A DNA stretch of 64,000 nucleotides from Parvibaculum sp049671045 (GCF_049671045.1 NZ_JBATUH010000043.1:1-64000), one strand, 5' to 3'. Counted from the first letter of the stretch, positions 15,976-25,177 are shown. The notes: generated by a model from the letters alone, not told the origin. A program made the numbers and translations.

Positions 15976-18672
15976 ATGGACAACCCCGCCTCACGCACTT
16001 CGAGCAGGTCCCCGCTTGCCCGCGTCGCGATTTTCTTCGTCTTCGTGCTTCCGGTCGTGATCGCTGCCAATCTGGCGATCTGGGCCTCGTTCAATCAGCC
16101 TCACGAGGCCGAGGCATGGACCGGCGAAATCGTCGGCTTCTCCTACAGCCCCTATCAGCTCGGGCAGGACCCGACGAAGAACGTCAATCCGACGCGCGAG
16201 CAGATCGAGTCCGATCTCAAGCTGCTTGCGGGCACTGTTCAGGCCATTCGTACCTACAGCGTCATTCGCGGGCAGGAAGACATCCCCGATCTCGCGGCGG
16301 GTCATGGCCTGTCGGTCGCCGCCGGCGCCTGGATCGGCACCGACGAGAAGCGCAATGACGAGGAAATCGCCAACCTCATCAAGCTCGCGCCGAAGCGCAA
16401 CGTCGTGCGCGTTCTGGTCGGCAACGAGGCGCTGCTCCGAAACGACCTGCCGGTGAGCGAACTCATCGACAAGATCCGCGAGGTAAAGAAGAAGGTCTGG
16501 AAGCCCGTTTCCACCGCCGAGCCGCCGCATATCTGGCTGAAGCACCCCGAACTCGTGAAAGAGGTCGACTTCATCGGCGTGCAGATCCTCCCCTACTGGG
16601 AAGGCATTCCCGTGGACCGCGCGGTCGATGCGGTTTTCGAGCGCCTCGACGAACTGCACAGGGCCTATCCGGACAAGCCCATCGTCATCACCGAAGTCGG
16701 CTGGCCGAGCCGCGGCAAGATCATTCCGCGCAAGCCCTATCCCGGCATCCCCGAGGCCGAGCTTTCCGGCGAGGCCGTGCCCTCGCTCGTCAATCAGGCG
16801 ACCTTCCTGCGCGAGTTCCTCAACCGCGCGAAGAAGGCCGACCTCACCTATTACGTGATGGAAGCCTTCGACCAGCCCTGGAAGGCGGCCGAGGAAGGCG
16901 CGGCGGGCAGCTACTGGGGCATCTACAATGCCGAGCGCCAGCCGAAATTCCCGATGGCGGGCAGCATCATCGAAGCGCCGCACTGGCGCTTCTGGGCCTC
17001 GATCGCGGCGGGCCTCGCGCTCGTTATGGCCGTGGTCTTCATGCTGCGCCGCCAGCATGTCGAGACGGCGGGCGTCGTCATCTTCACCATCATGACGCAG
17101 ATCGCCGCTTCCGCGCTCGCCTGGGCGGGGCTCTCGGTCACGGGTCTCTATCTCACCTCGGTCGATACCTTCGTCTGGAGCTTCCTCTTCCTTGCGCAGG
17201 GGCTGCTGCTCATCGTGCTTCTCGCCGAGGCGATCGAATTCGTCGAAGTGATCTGGACGCGGCATGGCGAAAGACATTTCGAGCCCTTCGAGAAGGCGGA
17301 AGCCTATCCGCCGAACAAGGTTTCGATTCACGTCCCGATCCACAACGAGCCGCCGGAAATGGTGCGCGAGACGCTGCTGGCGCTCTCGAAGCTCGACTAC
17401 CCGAATTTCGAGGTGCTCGTTCTCGACAACAACACTGTCGATCCGGCCGTCTGGCAGCCCGTGCGGGACTATTGCGCGCAGCTCGGGCCCCGCTTCCGCT
17501 TCTTCCATCTTGAGAACTGGCCGGGCTTCAAGGCGGGCGCGCTCAATTTCGGCCTGAAGATGACCGCGCCCAACGCCGACATCATCGCCGTCATCGACAG
17601 CGACTATCAGGTCTCGCCGAACTGGCTGCGCATGATGGTTCCCTATTTCGCCAAGGAAGATGTCGGCTTCGTGCAGTCGCCACAGGACTATCGCGACCGC
17701 CATGAGAGCATGTTCAAGAACATGTGCTACTGGGAATATGCCGGCTTCTTCCATATCGGCATGGTTCAGCGCAACTACTTCAACGCCGTCATTCAGCACG
17801 GCACGATGACGCTGGTGCGCAAATCGGCTCTGGAAAAGGTCGGCGCCTGGGCCGAGTGGTGCATCTGCGAGGACGCGGAACTCGGCATCAAGCTTTACCG
17901 CTCCGGCTATGACAGCGTTTACGTCAACCACTCCTTCGGCCGCGGCCTCACGCCCGACACGCTTGCGGGCTATATCAGCCAGCGCTTCCGCTGGGCCTAT
18001 GGCGCGGTGCAGATCGTGAAGCATCACTGGGACGCGCTCGCGCCCTGGGCGCGCAAGGGCGGGCTCACCCCGGCGCAACGCTACTATTTCCTCGCAGGCT
18101 GGCTCCCCTGGTTCGCGGACGGGCTGGCGCTGCTCTTCACCATCGCCAGCATCGGGCTTTCGCTCTTTGCGCTTTACGCGCCGAAGATGGTGCAGCTCCC
18201 CGTCGCGGCGTTCCTCATCCCGACGATCGGAAGCTTCATCTTCAAGTTCGTGCGCTCGCTGCTGCTCTACGCCGTGCGCGTGAAGGATTGCAGCTTCATC
18301 GAAAGCCTCGGCGCGGGCGTCGCAGCGCTCGGCCTCACCCATACGGTCGCCAAGGCCATGCTCAACGGCATGATCACCACGAGCAAGCCCTTCATCCGCA
18401 CACCGAAATGCGAGGACAAGCCGCCGCTTGCCGCCGCGATCATCCAGGTGCGCGAAGAAGCCGTGATGCTGACCCTGCTCTGGGGTCTCGCCATCGCCTT
18501 CTTCCTCAATCAGGATTTCTCCGACAGCCTGTCGCGTCTCTGGATCTGCGTGCTTCTCGTGCAGTCGGTGCCCTATGCGGCGGCGGTGCTGCTCTCCTTC
18601 ATCAACGTGCTGCCCTCGCTCTTCAAGCGCACGAAGAAGGAGCCGAGCGGCGCGCTGTCGCCAGCGGAGTGA
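15976..18672 (+). CDS. GH17-GT2 fusion membrane enzyme, NdvB-like beta-glucan synthase
   Basis: An 898-residue two-domain protein. After a membrane anchor (about residues 15-38), residues 55-330 form a GH17-type barrel with both catalytic glutamates visible: VGNEALL (about residue 147) and ITEVGWPS (about residue 239). Three membrane segments follow, then a GT2 domain from about residue 440 with the processive signature: VSIHVPIHNEP, IDSDYQVS (about 539-541), CEDAELG and QRFRWAYG (about 668). Several more membrane segments end the protein. The same plan occurs in Bradyrhizobium NdvB-type proteins that make cyclic beta-1,3/1,6-glucans. The GH17 part may transfer or cyclise the chain made by the GT2 part. 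It forms a single-gene unit with its own terminator. Confidence 0.85.
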   Translation: MDNPASRTSSRSPLARVAIFFVFVLPVVIAANLAIWASFNQPHEAEAWTGEIVGFSYSPYQLGQDPTKNVNPTREQIESDLKLLAGTVQAIRTYSVIRGQEDIPDLAAGHGLSVAAGAWIGTDEKRNDEEIANLIKLAPKRNVVRVLVGNEALLRNDLPVSELIDKIREVKKKVWKPVSTAEPPHIWLKHPELVKEVDFIGVQILPYWEGIPVDRAVDAVFERLDELHRAYPDKPIVITEVGWPSRGKIIPRKPYPGIPEAELSGEAVPSLVNQATFLREFLNRAKKADLTYYVMEAFDQPWKAAEEGAAGSYWGIYNAERQPKFPMAGSIIEAPHWRFWASIAAGLALVMAVVFMLRRQHVETAGVVIFTIMTQIAASALAWAGLSVTGLYLTSVDTFVWSFLFLAQGLLLIVLLAEAIEFVEVIWTRHGERHFEPFEKAEAYPPNKVSIHVPIHNEPPEMVRETLLALSKLDYPNFEVLVLDNNTVDPAVWQPVRDYCAQLGPRFRFFHLENWPGFKAGALNFGLKMTAPNADIIAVIDSDYQVSPNWLRMMVPYFAKEDVGFVQSPQDYRDRHESMFKNMCYWEYAGFFHIGMVQRNYFNAVIQHGTMTLVRKSALEKVGAWAEWCICEDAELGIKLYRSGYDSVYVNHSFGRGLTPDTLAGYISQRFRWAYGAVQIVKHHWDALAPWARKGGLTPAQRYYFLAGWLPWFADGLALLFTIASIGLSLFALYAPKMVQLPVAAFLIPTIGSFIFKFVRSLLLYAVRVKDCSFIESLGAGVAALGLTHTVAKAMLNGMITTSKPFIRTPKCEDKPPLAAAIIQVREEAVMLTLLWGLAIAFFLNQDFSDSLSRLWICVLLVQSVPYAAAVLLSFINVLPSLFKRTKKEPSGALSPAE

Positions 18673-18690
18673 GAAACTCACCGTAAGAAG

Positions 18691-18720
18691 AAAAAGGCCG
18701 GCATCTCTGCCGGCCTTTTT
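18691..18720 (+). terminator. Strong intrinsic terminator of the glucan synthase gene
   Basis: AAAAAGGCCGGCA and TGCCGGCCTTTTT form a 13-bp stem around a TCTC loop, ending in five T. The first 28 bases recur identically at 44101-44128. Confidence 0.9.
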
Positions 18721-18761
18721 TATTGGCTCCGGGCCGCACGTGCGACGCCCTGCCAGAAAAT

Positions 18762-18797
18762 GGATGGCGGGACGCTCTGAAGAGCGCCCCGCCATCC
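18762..18797 (-). terminator. Terminator of the minus-strand monooxygenase operon
   Basis: A 17-bp stem with one mismatch (18762-18778 against 18781-18797) is followed on the minus strand by ATTTTCT. It lies 38 bp past the stop codon of the monooxygenase gene, so it fits as the operon end facing the plus-strand terminator. Confidence 0.75.
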
Positions 18798-18835
18798 TCG
18801 CCCGGGTACATGGGGGGTACTAGGGGTTCCCGGGG

Positions 18836-20026
18836 TCAATCCATCCAGTTCGGAAGGATTTCTGTCGCCCACAGTTCCAGATTGCGCATCTGGATGTGGT
18901 GCGGGACGGGGCCGGCGTACTGCCACATGAGGAAGTATTCCGGATTGTGCAGCTTCACCATCTTCTCGATCTGACGGTTCACCTGGTCCGGATTGCCGAC
19001 GAACTCGAAGCCCTTCTCGACGAGGTAGTTGTAGTCGCACTCAGGCCCGATGCGGCCCGTCTCGCCCTTCTTGCGGAACGCCTCGTTGAAGCCGATCGGC
19101 GCGAACCAGGCCGGCCAGACGAAGCCATTGCCCATGGCCGCATATCTGTGCGCCTCGGCCGCGTCGTCGAGTACGAGCGCGTCACGGAAGATGCCGATGT
19201 TCTGGCCGAGCTCGTAATTGTGGCCAGCGGCCGCCGCTTCGTCCTTATAGGCGTGGAAGAGATCGCTCAGCGTATCGTCGTCGGTCGCAAGCGCGAAGGG
19301 CACGATGCCTTCACGGGCGCAGAAGCGGAAAGTGTCCTCGCTGAAGGAGAAGGGCTGGAAGATCGGGGGATGAGGGCGCTGGTAGGGTCGCGGCGCGATG
19401 CCGATCTCCGTGATGATACCGTCCTCATTCTGACCTTTGCCGAAACGATTGACCACGTCGTGATGGAAAGCGAGATTTTCCGGCGGGATCGCCCAGTGCT
19501 CGGAGCGATGGCTGAAGACGTCGCTCGTCCAGGCCTTCTTGATGATCTCGTAATGCTCGAGGAAGAGCTGGCGGTTCTTCTGGTCGACCTCGGACTTGTC
19601 CGACATCGTGCCGCCCACGCCATAGACCTGGCCCATCACGTCGGCCCAGCGCTTCTGATAGCCACGCGCGATGCCGAAGAAGGTGCGGCCCTGCAGCATC
19701 TGGTCGAGCATCGCCATGTCTTCGGCGAGACGCAGCGGATTGTGGAACGGCAGCACATTGGCGAGCTGGCCGACGCGGATACGCTTCGTCTGCAGGCCGA
19801 AATAGAGGTCGAGCAAGATCGGGTTGTTCGAGGTCTCGATGCCTTCGATGTGGAAATGGTGCTCGGTGAAGGCCGCGCCCCAGAAGCCGGCATCGTCGGC
19901 GAATTTGATCTGATCGCGGATCTGCCAGAGCATGTTCTGGTAGTTCTGCGTCTTCTGACCGGCCATGCCGTTATGCGTCTGCGCCACGGTGCCGACCGAG
20001 GGCAGATAGAAGAGGATAAATTTCAC
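18836..20026 (-). CDS. Luciferase-like flavin-dependent monooxygenase, second copy
   Basis: A 396-residue LLM-family protein with FTEHHFHIEG near residue 53, RVGQLANVLPFHNPLRLAED and FFGIARGYQKRW. These correspond to barrel strands and the flavin/substrate pocket of bacterial luciferase relatives. It is the last gene of a minus-strand set (22-codon ORF, SDR, CoA ligase, this gene) and is followed by an intrinsic terminator at 18762-18797. It would need reduced flavin from a reductase encoded elsewhere. Likely role: oxygenation of an aldehyde, ketone or alkyl substrate in the same pathway as the SDR and CoA ligase. Confidence 0.85.
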   Translation of the reverse strand: MKFILFYLPSVGTVAQTHNGMAGQKTQNYQNMLWQIRDQIKFADDAGFWGAAFTEHHFHIEGIETSNNPILLDLYFGLQTKRIRVGQLANVLPFHNPLRLAEDMAMLDQMLQGRTFFGIARGYQKRWADVMGQVYGVGGTMSDKSEVDQKNRQLFLEHYEIIKKAWTSDVFSHRSEHWAIPPENLAFHHDVVNRFGKGQNEDGIITEIGIAPRPYQRPHPPIFQPFSFSEDTFRFCAREGIVPFALATDDDTLSDLFHAYKDEAAAAGHNYELGQNIGIFRDALVLDDAAEAHRYAAMGNGFVWPAWFAPIGFNEAFRKKGETGRIGPECDYNYLVEKGFEFVGNPDQVNRQIEKMVKLHNPEYFLMWQYAGPVPHHIQMRNLELWATEILPNWMD

Positions 20027-20152
20027 GATCTCACTCCCTTTCCTTGAGATGTTCGTGCTTGGTTTTTGGTGCCAACAGGCGCCTGAGTTTCTCGGCTGCC
20101 GTCATCCGCCCTGCCCATCGGGGGAAGCGCGACCGGCGCCTTTCTGTCCGGT

Positions 20153-21760
20153 TTACATCTCCGCCTCCGGTCTGATGTCGCGTTCGACCCGCTCACGCAG
20201 GGCGCGCTTGTTGATCTTGCCGACGCCGGTCTTGGGGATTTCGCCGACGACCAGGTAGTGATCGGGGAGCCACCACTTCGCGAAACGGGGTTCGAGCCAG
20301 GCGCGCAATTCCTGCGCCGTGAGGACCGCGCCCTCCTCGCACACCACATAGGCGCAGGGCCGCTCGAGCCATCTCTCGTCGGGCACTCCAACGACCGCGG
20401 CCTCGCGCACGCCGGGATGCGCGACGAGCGCGTTCTCCAGATCGACCGAGGAAATCCACTCGCCGCCGCTCTTGATGAGGTCCTTCGCCCGGTCCACCAG
20501 ACGCAGAACGCCGTCCGCATCGACGGTCGACATGTCACCGCTCTTCCAGTAGCCGTCGACGAATGCATCCGCGGTCCGTTCGTCGCGGTAATATTCGGTG
20601 GCGCTCCAGGGCGTGCGCACATAGATCTCGCCGATCGTCCTGTCGTCCCAGGGAACCAGGCGGCCTTCCTCGTCGAGCACCTTGAGCTCGGCTCCCGGAA
20701 GCGGAATGCCCTGACGCACGCGCGTCTTGATGTGCTGGAGCTGGGGCTTGTGGAGATCGGCGCGGCGGATATGAACACTCGTCGCCAGAGGCGCTAGTTC
20801 GGTTGAGCCCCACGCCGTCTGGATCGGAATTCCAAACTCGTTGATGAAGAACTCCATCACCGCGGCGGGCGTCGCCGATCCGCCGAGCATGAGAGCACGC
20901 AAGGATGACAGATCGCGGCTCTGGCGCTTCAGCTCCGCCACCATATCGATGCCGACGCTGACGGCGGCGGCCGCGAGCGTCACGCGCTCCTCCTGCATCA
21001 GCTCGAGAATATCGGGCGCATGCGGACGCTCGCCCGGCAGAACGAGCTTCGAGCCCATGCCCGTTGCCGCGAACGGAAGTCCCCAGGCATTGGCGTGGAA
21101 CATAGGCACGACCGGCAGCACGGTGTCGCGCTCGCGGATGTTGAGCGCATCGCCGAGCGATTCCGTGATCGAGTGCAGATAGATGTCGCGATGGGTGTAG
21201 ACCACGCCCTTCGGCAGTCCCGTCGTCGCGGAGGTGAAGCACATGCCCGCAGGCGTGCGCTCGGGAAGCTCATGGAACGGAAATTCCGGATCGCCCGCGG
21301 CGATGAGATCCTCATAGGCGACGACGTTGGAGAGCGACGTCGGCGGAATGCGGTCCGCCATGACGACGACGATCTTGACGGATTGAAGCTGCGGCGCGAG
21401 GCGCTCGACTGTCGGCAAAAGATCCGGATCGACGAAGAGCACCCGGTCTTCTGCATGGTTGATGATGTAGACGAGATGCTCGTCGGCCAGCCGCAGATTG
21501 ATCGTGTGCAGCACCGTACCCGCGCAAGGCAGGGCGAAATAGAGTTCGAGATGGCGGTATGTATTCCAGGCGATCGTGCCCGCGCGATCACCGGGCCTGA
21601 GGCCGAGCATCGCAAGGCGGCTCGCGAGACGCCGCACGCGCGCGTCGAGATCGCGATAGGTGTAGCGATGCATCCTGCCGTCCGGCAGGCGGGTTACGAT
21701 TTCATTGCCCGGAAAATACCGCGCGGCCCTTTCGAGCAGCAATCGAAGGTTCAGTTCCAC
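20153..21760 (-). CDS. AMP-binding fatty acyl-CoA ligase (AlkK-like)
   Basis: A 535-residue ANL-superfamily ligase resembling medium-chain acyl-CoA ligases such as AlkK. The phosphate loop reads FTSATTGLPKGV, with Ala in place of the usual Gly of TSGTTG. Other motifs are WGSTELAPL, YWKSGDMSTVDADG, RAKDLIKSGGEWISS and the catalytic-lysine end TGVGKINKRAL. Translation appears to start at a GTG (21760) preceded by AGGAG. It lies 109 bp downstream of the SDR and 126 bp upstream of the LLM gene on the same strand, so it probably belongs to the sigma-54-controlled set. Confidence 0.88.
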   Translation of the reverse strand: MELNLRLLLERAARYFPGNEIVTRLPDGRMHRYTYRDLDARVRRLASRLAMLGLRPGDRAGTIAWNTYRHLELYFALPCAGTVLHTINLRLADEHLVYIINHAEDRVLFVDPDLLPTVERLAPQLQSVKIVVVMADRIPPTSLSNVVAYEDLIAAGDPEFPFHELPERTPAGMCFTSATTGLPKGVVYTHRDIYLHSITESLGDALNIRERDTVLPVVPMFHANAWGLPFAATGMGSKLVLPGERPHAPDILELMQEERVTLAAAAVSVGIDMVAELKRQSRDLSSLRALMLGGSATPAAVMEFFINEFGIPIQTAWGSTELAPLATSVHIRRADLHKPQLQHIKTRVRQGIPLPGAELKVLDEEGRLVPWDDRTIGEIYVRTPWSATEYYRDERTADAFVDGYWKSGDMSTVDADGVLRLVDRAKDLIKSGGEWISSVDLENALVAHPGVREAAVVGVPDERWLERPCAYVVCEEGAVLTAQELRAWLEPRFAKWWLPDHYLVVGEIPKTGVGKINKRALRERVERDIRPEAEM

Positions 21761-21869
21761 CGGGTAGCTCCTCTCACTTCACAACGAGCGGGGAGCGGGG
21801 AGCGGCGCGCCGAAGCGCGGCGCCTCTCATCCGCCTCAATCAAATTCGTTTTCCAGCGCGCCACGTCCT

Positions 21870-22628
21870 TCATCCCGCGCTCACGCCGCCATCGACAGTG
21901 AGAGCCTCGCCGGTGACGAAGGCGGACTTTTCGGAGACGAGCCAGGCGACAGCCGCCGCCACCTCGTCGGGCGAGGCCATGCGGCGAATGGCGGCGCGGT
22001 CGATGCCGGCCTGCAGCTTGCGCTTGGGGAAGATGGAGCCGTCGCCGACCGTCATGGCCGTCTCGACATAGCCGGGGCAGACCGCGTTGATGCGAATGCC
22101 GTCGCGCCCATATTCGAGCGCGGCGGCGCGCGTGAGCCCGATGACGCCGTGCTTGGCCGCGCAATAGGCCGAGCCGCCCGGCGCGCCCAGCTTGCCCATG
22201 ATGGAGGCCGTGTTGACGATGGCGCCGCCCGCCGCCTTCATTGCCCTGATTTCATGCGTCATGCAGTTGAAGACGCCGGTGAGGTTCACGTCGATGACGC
22301 GCTGCCAGTTCTCCACGCCGTAATCGGCGGTGAAGGCCGCGTAGCCGATGACGCCCGCATTGTTGAAGGCGATATCGAGACGGCCGAAGCGCTCGAGCGC
22401 CGTGGCGACGAGCGCGGCGCAGTCGCTGTCCTTCGTGACGTCCGTTCGCACGAAGACGGCCTCGCCGCCGCGCGCGCGGATGAGGTTCGCCGTCTCCTCG
22501 CCGCCCGCCTCCCCGACATCCGCCACGACGAGGCGGGTTCCTTCTCCCGCCAGCAGCAGCGCTGTCGCCCGGCCAATGCCGGATGCGCCACCCGTGACGA
22601 TCGCAACCTTGCGCGAGCCCGAATCCAT
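21870..22628 (-). CDS. SDR-family NAD(P)-dependent oxidoreductase
   Basis: A 252-residue classical short-chain dehydrogenase. The cofactor motif TGGASGIG is at residues 12-19, NNAG at 89-92, the catalytic Ser at about 142 and Tyr155-x3-Lys159 in SAYCAAKHG. The acidic residue in ADVGE near residue 37 favours NAD+. The start at 22628 is preceded by GGAGGG; an upstream in-frame ATG at 22649 lacks one. It follows a 22-codon ORF by 27 bp and is the first large gene downstream of the sigma-54-type promoter at 22839-22854. Alcohol or hydroxyacyl oxidation is likely. Confidence 0.9.
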   Translation of the reverse strand: MDSGSRKVAIVTGGASGIGRATALLLAGEGTRLVVADVGEAGGEETANLIRARGGEAVFVRTDVTKDSDCAALVATALERFGRLDIAFNNAGVIGYAAFTADYGVENWQRVIDVNLTGVFNCMTHEIRAMKAAGGAIVNTASIMGKLGAPGGSAYCAAKHGVIGLTRAAALEYGRDGIRINAVCPGYVETAMTVGDGSIFPKRKLQAGIDRAAIRRMASPDEVAAAVAWLVSEKSAFVTGEALTVDGGVSAG

Positions 22629-22655
22629 CGAACGTCCCTCCGGAAGCATGCGCGA

Positions 22656-22724
22656 TCAGACGCTGACGGACAGCGGATCGAGGCCGGTGCGGATGTTCGG
22701 AATGACGACTTCGGCGGGCTTCAT
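22656..22724 (-). CDS. 22-codon ORF with a strong ribosome site
   Basis: ATG at 22724 begins a 22-residue peptide starting MKPAEVVIPNIRTG and ending in a hydrophobic VSV. An excellent ribosome-binding site, GGGGAGGAG, lies 6 bases upstream, better than those of most genes here. It sits between the sigma-54-type promoter (transcript start about 22828) and the SDR gene. It does not have the Glu/Tyr core of PqqA nor the C-terminal signature of mycofactocin precursors. It may be a leader peptide, a small functional protein, or the remnant of a gene start. I cannot assign a function. Confidence 0.5.
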   Translation of the reverse strand: MKPAEVVIPNIRTGLDPLSVSV

Positions 22725-22838
22725 GCTTTTCTCCTCCCCGTTTCTCCGGGAAGCGAAATCCTCCGCATGCGCACCTCGGCGTTCCGGCCGAAGCAACACA
22801 GGCGGAAGAAAACTTCCGACGGATTTTGAAGAGAGAAA

Positions 22839-22854
22839 GGCATGTTGCATGCCA
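22839..22854 (-). promoter_or_regulatory. Candidate sigma-54 promoter of the SDR set
   Basis: Read on the minus strand the site is TGGCATGCAACATGCC. It fits the consensus TGGCAYR-N4-TTGC apart from A for the first T of the -12 element, with GG and GC exactly 10 bases apart. The -12 side points at the 22-codon ORF and SDR gene. The same -12 variant (ATGC) occurs in the matching promoter at 43922-43937. Confidence 0.65.
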
Positions 22855-22933
22855 GATGCTCGCGCATCCGGCTGACTGCCCATGTTTCAATGGTTTAGGC
22901 GTTTCGCGCCGCCGCGCGCGAGGGGCGTGGACC

Positions 22934-22978
22934 GTCCGCGTTTCGGACGCCGAACGATCGATCGTCCGGCGTCCGGAC
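22934..22978. promoter_or_regulatory. Candidate enhancer sites of the sigma-54 activator
   Basis: Two palindromes of the form GTCCG-N5-CGGAC lie at 22934-22948 (GTCCGCGTTTCGGAC) and 22964-22978 (GTCCGGCGTCCGGAC), with centres 30 bp apart. Between them is a further palindrome, ACGATCGATCGT (22954-22965). The first is centred 88 bp upstream of the -24 GG, a normal distance for enhancer-bound sigma-54 activators. The block also lies just past the stop codon of the activator gene, so part of it could serve as that gene's terminator. Confidence 0.6.
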
Positions 22979-22988
22979 GCAGGCTTCG

Positions 22989-24941
22989 TCAGGCGTCGTT
23001 CGGACGCTTGCCCTCATAAGCCGCAAGACGCAGATAGAGCGTCGAACGGGCAATGCCGAGCTTCTTGGCGGCGCGTGTCAGATTGCCGCCGCAGGCTCGG
23101 ATGGCGGCCTCGATGCTACCACGCTCGACATATTTCAGATTCAACCCGAGATGAGGCATCGGCGCGGCATCGCCGCCCGGCATCGGCCCATCGGCCGCAT
23201 GGCAGCGTATGTCTTGCGGCAGATCCTCGAACCGTACTTCCGCCGCCCTGGACAGCAGCATGTGCTCAGCCGCATTGCGCAACTCGCGCACATTGCCCGG
23301 CCAGGGATAGCTCAGCAGCGCATCCTCGACCTCGTCGCTCAGCCTCGGCGTCTGCCTGTCCTGGCGCCCCGCGATCTCGCGCAGGAAGTGCTCCGTAAGT
23401 AGGAGTATGTCATCGCCCCGCTCGCGCAGCGCCGGAATGCGGAGCTGCAACGCGCCGAGACGATAGTAGAGGTCGCTGCGGAAGCGGCGCGCCTCCACCT
23501 CCTGCCGCAGGTCGCGGTTCGTCATGGCTATGAGCCGCAGATTGACCTGCCGCGGCTCATTGCTGCCGACGCGATAGATGATGCCATCCTCGAGCACGCG
23601 CAGCAGAAAGGGCTGCATTTCGAGCGGCAGTTCGCCGATTTCGTCGAGGCAGAGAACGCCATTGTCGGCGGCCTCGACCTTGCCCACCCGCCCGTCATCG
23701 CGCGCGCCCGTGAACGCGCCCTTTACGTAGCCGAAAAGCTCGCTCGCGATGAGCTCTCGCGGCAGCGCGCCGCAATTGACCGGCACGAACGGACCGGAGG
23801 CAACATCGCTCAGGCCGTGAATCGCACGCGCGAATAGCTCCTTGCCAACTCCCGTCTCGCCGGTGACGAGAACGGGCGCGCCGCTCTCCGAAAGGCAGAG
23901 AACGCGCTCCTTCGCCTCCCTGATGGCGGGGCTTTCGCCGCGTATCTCGTCGAGGCAGATAACCTTTTCGGTGTGGGCCAGGGTGGCCATGGTCCGGCTC
24001 GACGAGCGCGCTGCGCTCCGGCGGCGATTATGCAGGACGACGATCGCGCCGATGCCATCGCCATCCTGCTCGACAAGCTCCACGCCCGCATTCGGCACCG
24101 CATCGTTGATGCGCGAGCGCCAGGACGAGAAAGGCGCCGATTTGAGGAACGGCATGGCGCCCGAACAGATGGCCTCCGCATTCTGCCGGTTCACATCGCG
24201 CAGCCCGCGTTCGGAAGCGTGGACGATGAGCCCGCGCCGGTCGACCATGATGAACTCGTCGCTGGACCAGCGGGCGCGCTTGCTCAGAAAGTGACGCAGT
24301 AGGACGTCGTGATCGCGCTGCGTCGCGCGGGCGACCTCGGCCGACACCTGCTGGCTTGTGACCACGGCGAGCGCGAGGCTCTGCGGATTGAAGTGCGCCG
24401 CCATGCCGGCGATCACGATGGCTCCCATCACATGCCCATCGGCCGGATGGTGAACCGGGCTGCCGGCGCAAGCCCAGCGCTGGAATTCAGGACAGAAATG
24501 CTCGCTGCCATGGATCTGGACCGGGCGTCCGAGCGCGAGCGCGGTGCCGACGCCGTTCGTTCCCGTATCATCCTCGTTCCAGCGCCCGCCGCGCGCGGCA
24601 TGAATTTCATGGCCGAGATCGATTACGCGCTCGTCGCCCGCCGTCTCGATGATGACGCCGGTGGCATCGGTGAGAATCATCATCGCGCCAGCCTCCGACA
24701 GGAAGTGACGCGAGGATGCGAGCGCGGTCTGCGCCGCATGCAGGAAGGTGTTGTTCTCCGCCTGACGACGGAACAACTCGGCTTCGGCGACCAGCGCCGC
24801 CCGCTTCTGCTCGAGGTCGATGCGATGCCGCTGCGACCGTTTCCAGGATTCGATGACGGCGTCCCTGACGCCAGCCTGAATATGCCGACCTCCGACGAAG
24901 TCCTCCCAGGCTTGTCTTACGTGTCGATCATCCACTTGCAA
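22989..24941 (-). CDS. Sigma-54-dependent activator, AcoR-like (GAF, AAA+, Fis HTH)
   Basis: A 650-residue bacterial enhancer-binding protein. The N-terminal region (about 70-220) resembles the GAF-type sensor of AcoR, including the WNEDDTGTNGVGTALA segment. The AAA+ domain follows with Walker A GETGVGKE (about residue 360), the sigma-54 contact loop GAFTGA (about 408) and Walker B LCLDEIGE. The C terminus carries a Fis-type helix-turn-helix, NLTRAAKKLGIARSTLYLRL (about 617-636). There is no receiver domain, so it should sense a small molecule directly. The gene lies immediately upstream of the SDR set on the same strand, and its likely targets are the palindromes at 22934-22978 and 44016-44072. 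AcoR relatives control acetoin, alcohol or ketone catabolism. Confidence 0.93.
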   Translation of the reverse strand: MQVDDRHVRQAWEDFVGGRHIQAGVRDAVIESWKRSQRHRIDLEQKRAALVAEAELFRRQAENNTFLHAAQTALASSRHFLSEAGAMMILTDATGVIIETAGDERVIDLGHEIHAARGGRWNEDDTGTNGVGTALALGRPVQIHGSEHFCPEFQRWACAGSPVHHPADGHVMGAIVIAGMAAHFNPQSLALAVVTSQQVSAEVARATQRDHDVLLRHFLSKRARWSSDEFIMVDRRGLIVHASERGLRDVNRQNAEAICSGAMPFLKSAPFSSWRSRINDAVPNAGVELVEQDGDGIGAIVVLHNRRRSAARSSSRTMATLAHTEKVICLDEIRGESPAIREAKERVLCLSESGAPVLVTGETGVGKELFARAIHGLSDVASGPFVPVNCGALPRELIASELFGYVKGAFTGARDDGRVGKVEAADNGVLCLDEIGELPLEMQPFLLRVLEDGIIYRVGSNEPRQVNLRLIAMTNRDLRQEVEARRFRSDLYYRLGALQLRIPALRERGDDILLLTEHFLREIAGRQDRQTPRLSDEVEDALLSYPWPGNVRELRNAAEHMLLSRAAEVRFEDLPQDIRCHAADGPMPGGDAAPMPHLGLNLKYVERGSIEAAIRACGGNLTRAAKKLGIARSTLYLRLAAYEGKRPNDA

Positions 24942-25177
24942 TATTCCCTCCCTCCGCCGAGTTGACCTCCCCGGAGCGTCTAAGCTGAATTTTGTGTCGT
25001 GGCGGCCTGGACGCCCCTCCCCGGCAATTTTTTCATTGCTCGAAAAGCGTCTCGGCCCTCTCTCCCATCTATATTGTGGCTTGCCTCATCAGCGCGGTCT
25101 AGCAATTTATAATCACTCAATTAATGCGGGTATTAGCGAAGTAAAAAAAGCAGCCGCGGCGGACGAAGATTGGTTCA

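Noticed and set aside
15991..18795. 934-codon minus-strand open frame opposite the GH17-GT2 gene
   Set aside because: Composition is that of an antisense shadow (rich in Arg, Glu, His, Asp), with no motif; the plus-strand gene has complete catalytic signatures.
22656..22724. pqqA or another redox-cofactor precursor
   Set aside because: No Glu/Tyr crosslink core, no C-terminal signature and no radical SAM gene nearby.
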